A stretch of 20,536 nucleotides of DNA from DASSJF01 sp035934535 (GCA_035934535.1 DASYXS010000004.1:1-20536), one strand, 5' to 3'; shown: positions 6,656-14,465, counted from the first letter of the stretch. The notes: generated by a model from the sequence alone, not told the origin. Program-made: numbers and translations.

Positions 6656-8221
6656 TTACGGCTTGGTGGGACGCACGCCCTCAACCGGCGCCAACGGCAG
6701 CACCGGCGACCGCACGGCCGACCCGGCGTGCTGCAGCCACGGCGGCGACGCCTCGCCGATCGAGGCGAGCGTGTCCGCCAGCAGGTAGGCGCCCTGTCCG
6801 TGCAGGCCGGCCTGCAGGTCGTGGATCAGTGCCGGCTGCTCCAGGAGCTGCGGGATCGACACCCGCCGCTCGATCGAGAGCACCGCGGCGAGCCCGGCGG
6901 CCTGCCCTTCTTCCATCGTCGTCGGCACGACGCGGCACGAGGCCGCGGCCGCGTACGTCGCGGAGATCGAGCGGCTGGCCATCACGAGGTTCCCGGTCCC
7001 GTACGGCACGAGCGAACGGAACGGGATCGTGTACACGAAGCGTTTCGGCGCGTACGGGTTGAACTCGCCGATCTTGTACGGATGGATGTCGATCGGGTAG
7101 CTCGCGACGCCGACGGCGTCCCAGAACACGCGGCTGTTCACGATGTCGTTGGCCGTCAGCGTGTACAGCCCCCGGATGTGCCGCGTCTCGCGGATGTAGA
7201 GGTAGTCGGCGGTGCGCACCAGCGACGCCTTCGCGAAACCCGGCGCCGTCTCGCGCAGGAAATCCATCAACGGCGGCAGTTCCGCCTTGGCGCGGCGCAT
7301 GCCGTCCGCCACCGACGCCGGGTCGGTCCCGTCGACGTCGAACACGAGGAGCCCGTTGATGAGTACCGAGCGGTCGTTCTGCAGGCCGATGTTGAGGTCG
7401 TAGATGGCTACGTTCGGCTGCATCGGCTTGTACATCCGCATGATCGGGCCGTAACCCCACACGTTGCCGTGGTAGAAGCCGCCGCGGCGCATATGCTGCT
7501 CGCGCGCGCCGCTGACGTAGGCGGTGACCTGGTGCCAGTTGACGTCCTTGACCTCGAAGACGAGGGTCGCCGACATCATCGCGCGGTCGATGCCGGAATC
7601 CTCCCGGCCGATCGTAAACGGCGCGCCGGCCATCGCGGCGACGTCGCCGTCGTCCGTCGCGTCGATCACCCGCTTTGCGCAGACGGTTTCCCGCGTCTGA
7701 TGCGGACCGCCGAAGACGACGCCCGCGACCCACGGGCCGTTCATCAGCACTTCGACGGGCCTCCGGTGGAGCGCCAGAGTGATGAGAGGCTCGCGGCGGA
7801 CCTGGTCCATGAAGACGCGCTTCGCGGTCTCGACGTCGAAGGTCATCCCGAGTTGCTTGTAGACTTCGGCGAAGACCCCGCGCGCGAGATGCTCGCCGGC
7901 GAGGCCGAAGTCCATGTCGAGCATGTTGAGCATGGCGCCGGTGAGATCGCCGCCGAGGTACGGCCGCGATTCGGTCATGTACACTGCGGTGCCGGTGCGC
8001 GCCGCGGCCACGGCCGCGGCCACGCCCGACGGGGTTCCACCGACCACGAGCACCGGCGTCCGGACGTCGCACGCATCGACGACCCGCGGCACATTCGGCA
8101 CGCCGGCGGCCGCCCGGCCTGCCGGCCCTAGCGCCATGGGCAGCGCGAGAATCACCGCCAACACGGAGGCCGCCCCCACGCGGACTCCGCGCCGCGCCAC
8201 CATCGAATTCCCCACGCTCAT
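6656..8221 (-). CDS. exported FAD-dependent oxidoreductase
   Basis: This 521-residue flavoprotein belongs to the FAD_oxidored-type family. Residues 1-40 look like an export signal: SMVARRGVRVGAASVLAVILALPMALG has an Arg pair before the hydrophobic core, so Tat export is possible. The FAD-binding Rossmann motif is PVLVVGGTPSGVAAAVAAARTG (56-77), with an acidic residue closing the second strand (Glu84), and VIDATDDGDVAAMAG later in the chain fits the second FAD contact. Members often process sugars or small organic molecules; the substrate here is unknown. The ATG at 8221 was chosen because AGGGGGA lies just upstream and because it forms an ATGA overlap with the leader ORF at 8218-8256. A GTG at 8239 would add six residues. 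It is the first large gene of a four-gene minus-strand operon. Confidence 0.85.
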   Translation of the reverse strand: MSVGNSMVARRGVRVGAASVLAVILALPMALGPAGRAAAGVPNVPRVVDACDVRTPVLVVGGTPSGVAAAVAAARTGTAVYMTESRPYLGGDLTGAMLNMLDMDFGLAGEHLARGVFAEVYKQLGMTFDVETAKRVFMDQVRREPLITLALHRRPVEVLMNGPWVAGVVFGGPHQTRETVCAKRVIDATDDGDVAAMAGAPFTIGREDSGIDRAMMSATLVFEVKDVNWHQVTAYVSGAREQHMRRGGFYHGNVWGYGPIMRMYKPMQPNVAIYDLNIGLQNDRSVLINGLLVFDVDGTDPASVADGMRRAKAELPPLMDFLRETAPGFAKASLVRTADYLYIRETRHIRGLYTLTANDIVNSRVFWDAVGVASYPIDIHPYKIGEFNPYAPKRFVYTIPFRSLVPYGTGNLVMASRSISATYAAAASCRVVPTTMEEGQAAGLAAVLSIERRVSIPQLLEQPALIHDLQAGLHGQGAYLLADTLASIGEASPPWLQHAGSAVRSPVLPLAPVEGVRPTKP

Positions 8222-8256
8222 GCGTCCCCCTGACGCCACGGCGTACAGTGCGCCAT
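8218..8256 (-). CDS. 12-residue leader ORF (MAHCTPWRQGDA)
   Basis: A 13-codon ORF begins with ATG at 8256 and ends with TGA at 8218-8220. That stop overlaps the ATG of the flavoprotein gene (ATGA, 8221-8218). It has its own ribosome-binding site, AGGGG, 5 nt upstream of the ATG. It begins about 20 nt after the transcription start expected from the promoter at 8284-8311. The peptide MAHCTPWRQGDA is not one I recognise. A translational-coupling or attenuation leader is inferred from position and spacing. Confidence 0.45.
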   Translation of the reverse strand: MAHCTPWRQGDA

Positions 8257-8534
8257 AGCGACCCCTAGCGGTACTAATACGCCATTATAGCAACGCCGGT
8301 TCGCTCCGCAATACCACGAGGACCCTAGACGGCCGGGCCGCCGGGTTGGGCCCGGACACGCCGGGACGGGCGCCGGAGACGGCTGGGACCACGGCGTCTG
8401 TATGCTTCCTTGATGCACGGAACCCCTCCAGGCCGGCCGGGACGCCGATCCGACCGAGGGCAACACAGCCGCCGGTCCAGGGTAGTCTGGATATCCCCTA
8501 TCCGCGTGAATTGTGAACGTCCGGTTCGCGACCG
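8222..8534. other. 313-nt intergenic region
   Basis: This gap lies between the flavoprotein start and the tatC stop. It contains the promoter at 8284-8311 and the leader ORF at 8218-8256. It also holds a GC-rich imperfect stem (CCGGGCC...GGCCCGG, about 8330-8352) and a small 5-bp hairpin GGATA-TCCCC-TATCC (about 8488-8502) downstream of tatC. None has a T-tract. I see no further gene or repeat. Confidence 0.6.
8284..8311 (-). promoter_or_regulatory. sigma-70-type promoter of the flavoprotein operon
   Basis: On the minus strand a -35 box TTGCGG (8306-8311) is followed after 16 nt by a perfect -10 box TATAAT (8284-8289). Transcription would begin near 8277. It drives the leader ORF, flavoprotein, molybdopterin protein, MFS transporter and ligase. 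The -10 context (GCTATAATG) is identical to that of the promoter upstream of rplY. Confidence 0.75.
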
Positions 8535-9338
8535 CTACCCGCCGGTGGGGGCGGCCTGGGCGGGCTTCGCCGTCGCCGGCCGGATGAAGATGCGGCAGAG
8601 CACGATACTGAACTCGTACAGGAGGGCCATCGGCACCGCGACGAGCATCATCGTGACCGGACTCCAGTCCGGGGTGCCGAAGACCGCGATCGCGGCGATG
8701 ACCATGTAGGCGATGCGCCACTCCCGGCGCAGCGTCTGCGGGGTGACGAGCCCGAGCATCGCAAGCGAGAGGATGACGAGCGGCGTCTCGAACGTCCCGC
8801 CAACGATCAGGAGAAAGAACAGGACGTACGAGATGTAGGCGTTCGCCGTCAGCAGCACGTTGAACTGGCCGCCCGCCTGGGCGAGGAGCCACCGGGTGCT
8901 GATGGGAAGGACGAACACGTAGCCGAAGACGAGCCCGATCGCGAAGAGCACGCCCGCGAGCAGCGCGAGCGGTATGGTCCGGCGCCGCTCGTTTTCGGTG
9001 AGCGCCGGCGAGATGAAGGCGTAGACCTGATACATGAGCCACGGCATGCTGACGGCGAGTCCGAACAGGAACGCGATCTTCACCTTGACGAGAAACGGCT
9101 CCAGCACGGTCAGCGTCGTCAGCTTCATGTGCCCCGTCGGCCGCAGCAGCAGCGTAAGGAGCGGGTCGACGAATATGAAACCGGCGAGCGTCGCCACGAG
9201 CAGGCCGATGACGGAGCGGGTCAGCCGGATCCGGAGCTCCTCGAGATGCTCGATGAGCGTCATCGGCCGGTCGCGCGGGGTGTCGGATCGCTCGTCCATC
9301 ACGCCGGTCGTAGATTCGTCGCGGACGGCCTCGCTCAT
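8535..9338 (-). CDS. tatC: Sec-independent protein translocase TatC
   Basis: This 267-residue six-helix membrane protein is the receptor of the twin-arginine translocase, which exports folded, often cofactor-bearing proteins. Family marks are the N-terminal MTLIEHLEELRIRLTRS (26-42), FISPALTENERRR in the first cytoplasmic loop, GYVFVLPI (139-146), GGTFETPLVI (180-189, containing the conserved periplasmic/membrane Glu) and FGTPDWSPVTMMLVAVPMALLYE at the last helices. The ATG at 9338 overlaps the stop of the deacetylase fusion (ATGA, 9338-9335), so it is translationally coupled to it. No tatA/tatB is adjacent. The coupling to a sigma/anti-sigma operon is unusual. The flavoprotein encoded just downstream has a twin-Arg-like signal and could be a client. 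Confidence 0.95.
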   Translation of the reverse strand: MSEAVRDESTTGVMDERSDTPRDRPMTLIEHLEELRIRLTRSVIGLLVATLAGFIFVDPLLTLLLRPTGHMKLTTLTVLEPFLVKVKIAFLFGLAVSMPWLMYQVYAFISPALTENERRRTIPLALLAGVLFAIGLVFGYVFVLPISTRWLLAQAGGQFNVLLTANAYISYVLFFLLIVGGTFETPLVILSLAMLGLVTPQTLRREWRIAYMVIAAIAVFGTPDWSPVTMMLVAVPMALLYEFSIVLCRIFIRPATAKPAQAAPTGG

Positions 9339-11824
9339 TCCGCGTCCCGGGCGAGCTGGGAGACCGTCACGAGCGTGTACCCGCGCCGCCGCAGCTCCAC
9401 GATGACCGCCGGCAGCGCGCGGACGGTGTTGAGGGTACCGTTGTGCATCAGCACGATGGCGCCCGGCTCCGCGCGGGCCAGCACGCGCTCGATGAGGACG
9501 CGAAACGGCGGCAGCGACCAGTCCCCCGAGTTCGTCGTCCACATCGCCATCCCGAGGCCGAGCCGGCGCGCGTCCTCGGCGACGCCGGCGGTATAGTCGC
9601 CGCCGGGCGGCCGGAACCACTCCGCGGGCCGGCCGGCCGTGCGGTCGATCATCGCGGCGCCGGCGGCGATCTCGCTCTGCGCGACGGCGTCGCCCACCGT
9701 GACCATGTTCGGATGATGGTAGGTGTGGTCGCCGACCTCGTGGCCGTTCGCCACCATCGTCCGGACGAGATACGGATACGCGCGGGCGTGCTCGCCGATC
9801 ACGAAGAACGTCGCGTGCGCGCCGTACCGGCGCAGTACGGCGAGGAGGAGCGGCGTCGCCAGCGGGCTCGGCCCGTCGTCGAAGGTCAGCGCGATCTCGC
9901 GGCGGCGGGGGTTGCCGCGCCACAGCATACCGTCACTCGCCGCGCCGAACAGCAGCCCCTCAAGCTGCACCTTTGTGTCGACGATCCGCTGGACGAGCGT
10001 GCCCTGAAACCGCTCGGCCGATTCGTAGCTGCGATCACCCGGCAGCAGCGCCGGCGCCCGCGTGCCCGCCGGCAGGTGCGGATCGTGCGGGACGGGCGGC
10101 CGGGGGACAAGCGCCCCCGCGAGCAATTCGGGCGCGAACCACACGCTGCCCGCCGCCGACAGCGCCGCCCTCGGGTCTCCGCCGGGCGCCGCCAGCAGCC
10201 GCCCGGCATCGAGCGCGGCCGTGACCGTCACGTCGGTACGGCGGCCGTCGAACCGGCCCGGCATTTGATAGTAGCCGCTCAGCGTGATCCGGTCCACGCG
10301 CGAATCGGATCGCGCCGCCGCAACCGCGAGCGCCCGCGCGGTGGCCGCCGCCTCGCGCATCATCGCCGCGGGCGCCGCCGCCCGGTCCATCCCGTAGACA
10401 AACCAGATCCACGCCAGCCGCGAGAGCCGCCCGTCCGGCAGTTTGGTGACGCCGTCGCTGGCGACCGTCACCTTGACGACTACCGGAGCCAGCCCCTGCT
10501 CGACGAAGGCCTGCCAGATGCGTGTCTCTTCGGGGTGGATGCCGGGACCGATCGGGTGGGTGTCGTTCGTGATGTAAGGCGACACAGGCACGGGGGGCAC
10601 ATCCGGCCAGACTGTGGCCGGCGTCGATTTCATGTTGGCCGGCGGCGGAGCGGACGGCAGCCCGGCCGGCTGGGTCGCCGCTTCGGCGACCGCAGGCGCG
10701 AGGAACGCGCGCAGCCATCCGGCGACGCGCCCCTCGAGGGCCGCGTGCGGCGCGCGCGGCAGCGCGGACGAGCCGGCCGGCGGCACCGACCGTCCGACGC
10801 GCACCAGCTCGTTCGACGCGGTGTCCCCGACGAGCGTCATCGAGACGCCGTTGGTGTTCCAGTGCAGCACGGTGGCGACGCCCCGCGTCTGCACCGTACC
10901 TTCGAACGCGCCGATCTGCACGCGCTGCCCGCCCCCCGCGCCCACCTGTGCGCCCCGGCTCTCGAACAGCGTCATCGTCGCGACGCCGTCCGTGAAGGCG
11001 AACGTCGCCGTCGGCGTGCCGCGGATCATGACTACGTTAGACCGCACAAACTGGTACCCCGGCGGCAGGTAGGCGGGCAACTGCGGGATGAAGCCGATCC
11101 GGCGAGAGATCTCCTCGATCGTCAAGGCCGCCGCCGGCGCCTGCTGGAGGCGGGTTTGGACCTGTGCGCCCGCGGGCGGCGACACGATGAAGAGATCCGG
11201 CGTCAGCGACGGGTTCAGCTGCACGCTGAGAAACGCCGACGTCTCCCGCAGCGCTCCGGCGGGGCCGTAGCGCTCGAGCCGGAGGATCAGCCGTGTCTGC
11301 ACGTCGATCCACAGCCGCAGGCGCGGCCGGCCGGGCAGGCGGCCCTGGATGTCGATGATCCGCGCCGGCCGGCCGGCAACACGCTCGACGCCGGCGAATC
11401 GCACCTCGTAGTTCGCGGCGAGCTGCGGAAGAATTTGACGGATGAGTTCGTCCTCGTCGGTCTGGGGCGCCGGCCCTTCGACATACCGACCGCGTCCGGG
11501 CACGAACTCGATCTGCCGGCCGCCGTTGATCACCACCACCCGCTCCGGTTGATCGCCGGCGGCCAGATACTCGAGCCGTGTGCGGTCGGGCGCCTGGTGA
11601 TAGATTCGCACTTCCGACGCGCGAACGGTCTGCGCCCAGACGGTGACGGTCTTGGTGCCGGCGTAGCTGACGCTCCGCGGCGCGACCGCGGCCTCGCTCA
11701 GCCAGCGGATCGGCTCGCCCGGCCCGGCGGGCGGCGCGGCCAGCGCGGCGCGGTCGGGGGCGGACGCGGCCAGCAGCGCACAGACCGCCAGGAGCGCGAT
11801 CCGGCGGTGGAGGCGAGGCGTCAT
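9335..11824 (-). CDS. secreted RseB-like / DUF4367-like / NodB polysaccharide deacetylase fusion
   Basis: This 829-residue exported protein has an unusual composite architecture. Residues 1-30 are a signal peptide (AALAA site). Residues 45-225 resemble the LolA/RseB fold of sigma-E regulators (TVWAQTVRASEVRIYHQAPDRTRLEYL region; PARIIDIQGR; LRLWIDVQTRLILRLERY). Residues 240-345 resemble DUF4367 (FIPQLPAYLPPGY, then VTxF-type strands). A Pro/Ala linker at 375-412 carries repeat copy B at residue 397. Residues 415-600 are an unrecognised domain. Residues 640-829 are a NodB deacetylase with TFDDG (647-651), HTYHH metal histidines (700/704), RPPGGDY (738-744), WTTNSGDW (762-769) and LMHNG (His794), so the metal site is complete. 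It starts 1 nt after the anti-sigma stop. I infer a stress-sensing, wall- or polysaccharide-modifying protein. Frames are continuous, so a sequencing fusion is not indicated. Confidence 0.85.
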   Translation of the reverse strand: MTPRLHRRIALLAVCALLAASAPDRAALAAPPAGPGEPIRWLSEAAVAPRSVSYAGTKTVTVWAQTVRASEVRIYHQAPDRTRLEYLAAGDQPERVVVINGGRQIEFVPGRGRYVEGPAPQTDEDELIRQILPQLAANYEVRFAGVERVAGRPARIIDIQGRLPGRPRLRLWIDVQTRLILRLERYGPAGALRETSAFLSVQLNPSLTPDLFIVSPPAGAQVQTRLQQAPAAALTIEEISRRIGFIPQLPAYLPPGYQFVRSNVVMIRGTPTATFAFTDGVATMTLFESRGAQVGAGGGQRVQIGAFEGTVQTRGVATVLHWNTNGVSMTLVGDTASNELVRVGRSVPPAGSSALPRAPHAALEGRVAGWLRAFLAPAVAEAATQPAGLPSAPPPANMKSTPATVWPDVPPVPVSPYITNDTHPIGPGIHPEETRIWQAFVEQGLAPVVVKVTVASDGVTKLPDGRLSRLAWIWFVYGMDRAAAPAAMMREAAATARALAVAAARSDSRVDRITLSGYYQMPGRFDGRRTDVTVTAALDAGRLLAAPGGDPRAALSAAGSVWFAPELLAGALVPRPPVPHDPHLPAGTRAPALLPGDRSYESAERFQGTLVQRIVDTKVQLEGLLFGAASDGMLWRGNPRRREIALTFDDGPSPLATPLLLAVLRRYGAHATFFVIGEHARAYPYLVRTMVANGHEVGDHTYHHPNMVTVGDAVAQSEIAAGAAMIDRTAGRPAEWFRPPGGDYTAGVAEDARRLGLGMAMWTTNSGDWSLPPFRVLIERVLARAEPGAIVLMHNGTLNTVRALPAVIVELRRRGYTLVTVSQLARDAE
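10617..10643. repeat. 27-nt dispersed repeat, copy B, in frame within the RseB-NodB gene
   Basis: This is GCCGGC-GTCGATTTCATGTTG-GCCGGC. On the coding minus strand it is read as PANMKSTPA (residues 395-403), inside the proline/alanine linker joining the RseB/DUF4367-like half to the deacetylase half. The match to copy A extends to 27 of 31 positions when flanks are included. Confidence 0.5.
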
Positions 11825-11825
11825 G

Positions 11826-12329
11826 TTACCTCTGGACAGTCGACTCCGGGAGAGCCGTGTGGGCGATGACCGTTCGTGTCACGTCGTCGGTCAGACGGTC
11901 GGACGACATCGTCAGATAATTGCGCACGTACGCGTCCGGATCGAACAACGTCCCGTGCGGCGCAAAGAGTCCGGACACCCATCCCATCGGCAGCCCGATG
12001 ATGATCAACATCGTCGCCCCAGCCAGCGCGATTCGCAGCGGACGCGTCACGGCCGGCCGCGTCACCTGAGTCCACATCGCCCGCCACGGCGACGCCCGGA
12101 ACGAGGCTTCCTCCCGGGAGAGCCGCCAGTGAATCCGGTCCTCGAGTCCGGACGGTACGCTGGGATCCGGCAGGCCGCGCAGCAGGCCGCGCAGCGTCCG
12201 CAGCTCCTCGTAGGCACGGCCGCACGTCCCGCAGACCTCGAGGTGAGCCTGCACCTGTTCCAAGTCCGAAGCCGGCAGGGCGCCGTCGAGGTACGCGGAG
12301 AGGTGGTCGGCGACGTGCGTGGTGTTCAC
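11826..12329 (-). CDS. zinc-finger anti-sigma factor, membrane-anchored
   Basis: This 167-residue anti-sigma factor has an N-terminal zf-HC2/ZAS domain with HLEVCGTC (His29, Cys33, Cys36), the HxxxCxxC zinc motif that clamps ECF sigma factors. A single membrane helix spans about residues 98-117 (LRIALAGATMLIIIGLPMGWV), and a short extracytoplasmic tail follows (118-167). It would hold the sigma factor encoded immediately upstream at the membrane and release it on an envelope signal. The GTG start at 12329 overlaps the sigma stop by 4 nt (GTGA). The TAA at 11826-11828 lies 1 nt before the RseB-like fusion start. A 12-nt tandem duplication near 12173-12196 encodes LRGLLRGL. The signal is unknown, but the downstream RseB-like domain suggests a cell-envelope ligand. 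Confidence 0.88.
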   Translation of the reverse strand: MNTTHVADHLSAYLDGALPASDLEQVQAHLEVCGTCGRAYEELRTLRGLLRGLPDPSVPSGLEDRIHWRLSREEASFRASPWRAMWTQVTRPAVTRPLRIALAGATMLIIIGLPMGWVSGLFAPHGTLFDPDAYVRNYLTMSSDRLTDDVTRTVIAHTALPESTVQR

Positions 12330-13009
12330 CGTTCCCCTCCCCTCAGGTAGGGACGCAACGCGGAGCGCAACGCCTCGCGCGCCCGATGCAGGCGCGATCG
12401 AACGGTTCCGACCGGACAGGCGGCTACGGCCGCGATCTCATCATACGAAAGTCCCTCGATATCCGCAAGGACAACGACGGTCCGGAACTCCGGCGGCAGG
12501 TTCTCGAGCGCGGCCTGGATGGGACCGTCGAGATCCCGCACCTCGGTCAGATGCTGCGGGTCTCCACCCGTATCGCCGAGGCGCGCGAGCAGCGGATCGC
12601 CCTCCGGGGACGTGGGCGCGTCGAAAGAGACCTCCGGACGACGGCCGCGCCGGCGGATCCAATCGATGTGGGTGCGGTGCATGATGCGGTAGACCCACCG
12701 GTCAAAGTACGTTCCCGGCTGGTACCGGTCGAACGCCCGAAAGGCCTCGGCCACGGCCTCCTGCATCAGATCTTCCGCGTCGTCCGCGTTTCCGGCCAGC
12801 CGGTACGCGACGCGGTAGATGCTGCGGAAATGACGGCTCAGCAGTTCCTCGAATGCCGCGAGACGGTGCGCGCCGGTCTGACCGGCGTGCGCTCCGGCAT
12901 CGATGGCCCCGCTCAGCGCAGATACGGCTTCCGTCACGTCGGGCCCCCCGGCAACGGTCTCCTTGTGAAGAGCGTTGCCGAGCTTGCGGAAGTTCCCCTC
13001 ATCAGACAC
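12326..13009 (-). CDS. ECF RNA polymerase sigma factor
   Basis: This 227-residue sigma-70 family ECF factor has region 2 at about 53-121 (FEELLSRHFRSIYRVAYRLAGNADDAEDLMQEAV, then FDRWVYRIMHRTHIDWIRRR) and region 4 at about 164-220 (LPPEFRTVVVLADIEGLSYDEIAAVAACPVGTVRSRLHRARE), separated by an acidic linker. A 50-residue N-terminal extension is longer than usual. A GTG at codon 25, preceded by a G-run, is an alternative start. I prefer GTG 13009 because GGGAG lies 6 nt upstream inside pth and it overlaps the pth stop by 8 nt. It is expected to activate an envelope-stress regulon and is held by the anti-sigma factor encoded next. No autoregulatory ECF promoter was identified inside the operon. 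Confidence 0.93.
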   Translation of the reverse strand: MSDEGNFRKLGNALHKETVAGGPDVTEAVSALSGAIDAGAHAGQTGAHRLAAFEELLSRHFRSIYRVAYRLAGNADDAEDLMQEAVAEAFRAFDRYQPGTYFDRWVYRIMHRTHIDWIRRRGRRPEVSFDAPTSPEGDPLLARLGDTGGDPQHLTEVRDLDGPIQAALENLPPEFRTVVVLADIEGLSYDEIAAVAACPVGTVRSRLHRAREALRSALRPYLRGGER

Positions 13010-13625
13010 GCGCGGCTCCCGGGCCTGCCGCCGCCTCGCCTGGGCCGGCGGTGCGCGCCGGAGTCTCGCGTACGTTGACCCGGTTCATCGCCGCCTCCAG
13101 ACCGTCGCTGAGGACGGCCAGGGCGACGTTGGCGGCGCGCTCGACGGCTTCGTCGACGACCGAGCGCTCCTCCGGCGTGAAGCGCTCGAGCACGAACGTC
13201 TCCGGGGCCACGCCGGCCGGCGGCCGGCCGATCCCGACCCGCAGCCGCGGAAAGGCCTTGGTGCCGAGCTCCTCGATGATCGAGCGGACGCCGTTGTGGC
13301 CGCCGGCGCCGTTGCCGGGCTTCAGCCGCAGCCGGCCGAGGGGCAGATCGAGGTCGTCGTAGACGATCAAGAGACTTTCCGGACGGACGCGCCGGCGCCG
13401 GGCGAGGTCGGAGACGGCCTGACCGCTTACGTTCATGTAGGTTTCCGGAACGGCGAGCACCACCGCGGCTCTCCCGAAGTGGGCGCGCGCGGTCCGGGCG
13501 AAGCCGTCGTCGGCCAGCCGCACGCCGAGTTTGGCCGCGATGCGGTCCACCACTTCGCTGCCGACGTTGTGCCGCGTTCCCCGATAGCGGCGCCCCGGAT
13601 TGCCGAGCCCCACGATGGCGATCAT
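13002..13625 (-). CDS. pth: peptidyl-tRNA hydrolase
   Basis: This 207-residue Pth cleaves peptidyl-tRNA that drops off stalled ribosomes. All active-site residues are visible: Asn9 in VGLGNPG, His19 in TRHNVG, Asn65 in ETYMNVSG, Asp90 in IVYDDLDLP and Asn111 in GGHNGVRS. A Gly/Ala-rich tail (186-207) follows the catalytic fold. The start is placed at ATG 13625, where the conserved MIAIVGLGNPG begins. An ATG at 13640 lies inside the 3' arm of the inverted repeat at 13637-13673 and would add five residues. The stop overlaps the ECF sigma start by 8 nt, so sigma translation is likely coupled to pth. The rplY-pth pair is a common bacterial arrangement. Confidence 0.95.
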   Translation of the reverse strand: MIAIVGLGNPGRRYRGTRHNVGSEVVDRIAAKLGVRLADDGFARTARAHFGRAAVVLAVPETYMNVSGQAVSDLARRRRVRPESLLIVYDDLDLPLGRLRLKPGNGAGGHNGVRSIIEELGTKAFPRLRVGIGRPPAGVAPETFVLERFTPEERSVVDEAVERAANVALAVLSDGLEAAMNRVNVRETPARTAGPGEAAAGPGAARV

Positions 13626-13636
13626 CTCTCTACGAA

Positions 13637-13673
13637 GCATGAGGGGCGCGGCCGGATCCCACGCCCCTCATGC
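13637..13673. promoter_or_regulatory. perfect 12-bp inverted repeat between rplY and pth
   Basis: GCATGAGGGGCG (13637-13648) and CGCCCCTCATGC (13662-13673) are exact reverse complements separated by 13 nt. In the minus-strand transcript the hairpin lies between the L25 stop and the pth start, with its 3' end 11 nt before ATG 13625. No T-run follows, so partial termination, mRNA processing or translational control of pth are alternatives. Confidence 0.6.
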
Positions 13674-13709
13674 ACCAAACCACAGCCGCGCAGCCCTGCC
13701 CGGACCGCG

Positions 13710-14429
13710 CTACTCTTTCTTGTCGGACTTGGCCGGCTTGGCCTCGGCCTTCGCCGCCTTGGCGCCCTCTTCCGCCGGAGCCTCGCCCTCGGCCGGCGCA
13801 CGTCCGACGACCTCCGGTTCCGCCGCCGCCTCGGCTTCCGCCGCGGGCGCCGCCTCTTCCTCAACCACCGGCGCGACGACGGCGGCGATCACTTCCTCGG
13901 GTGGCGTAAGAATCTCGATGCCCTCGGCCACTTTCAGATCGCTGACGTGGATCGACGCACCGACGCGCAGGCCGGTCACGTCCACGGCGAAGCGGTCGGG
14001 AATCTGCGTCGGGAGACAGCGTACGTCGATCTCGCGGCGGACCTGCTCGAGCACGCCGCCGCCCGCCGTGACGCCTTCCGGCGTGCCGCTCAGCACGACG
14101 GGCACGCTGACCTCGAGCGCTTCGGTCAGGCTGATCATGTGCAGGTCGACGTGCAGGATTTCCCGGCGGATGTGGTCGCGCTGGATCTCCTCGATCATCA
14201 CCACTTCGGTCTGCGCGTCGCCGTCCTGCGCGATCCGCAGATCGATCAACGCGTTCCGGCCGGCGGTGTGGAGCGCCGAGACCAGATCCTTGCGGCCCAC
14301 GGACAACGCGCGGGGCGTCCGGCCGCGGCCGTAGAGCACCGCGGGCACGAGACCCTCGCGGCGCGCGCGCTTGGCCCCGCTCTTCCCCGTGGCCGTGCGC
14401 TCGAGGGCGCTCAGACTCACGCGTTCCAT
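13710..14429 (-). CDS. rplY: 50S ribosomal protein L25/general stress protein Ctc
   Basis: This 239-residue two-domain L25 (TL5/CTC type) binds 5S rRNA. Its N-terminal domain (1-95) carries KRARREGLVPAVLYGRG and the 'EEIQRDHIRREILHVDL' segment typical of the family. The C-terminal beta domain (about 98-190) has EVSVPVVLSGTPEGVTAGGGVLEQV and 'LPTQIPDRFAVDVTGL'. Residues 190-239 are a low-complexity Glu/Ala tail ending in Lys. It starts at ATG 14429 with GGAGG 9 nt upstream and is the first gene after the promoter at 14466-14495. The gene therefore heads the operon that also holds pth, the ECF sigma/anti-sigma pair, the deacetylase fusion and tatC. Confidence 0.95.
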   Translation of the reverse strand: MERVSLSALERTATGKSGAKRARREGLVPAVLYGRGRTPRALSVGRKDLVSALHTAGRNALIDLRIAQDGDAQTEVVMIEEIQRDHIRREILHVDLHMISLTEALEVSVPVVLSGTPEGVTAGGGVLEQVRREIDVRCLPTQIPDRFAVDVTGLRVGASIHVSDLKVAEGIEILTPPEEVIAAVVAPVVEEEAAPAAEAEAAAEPEVVGRAPAEGEAPAEEGAKAAKAEAKPAKSDKKE

Positions 14430-14465
14430 GACACGTCGCCTCCAATCCGTTCGTTACGACGGGAC

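Noticed and set aside
8535..9923. A long N-terminal extension of TatC into the deacetylase gene
   Set aside because: The extension is an out-of-frame reading of the NodB domain; TatC begins at ATG 9338 with the family's usual N-terminus.
9443..11869. An 808-codon plus-strand frame opposite the RseB-NodB gene (and a 701-codon one at 6026-8131 opposite the flavoprotein)
   Set aside because: Both are Arg/His/Asp-rich shadows caused by third-position GC bias; the minus-strand proteins have intact catalytic motifs.
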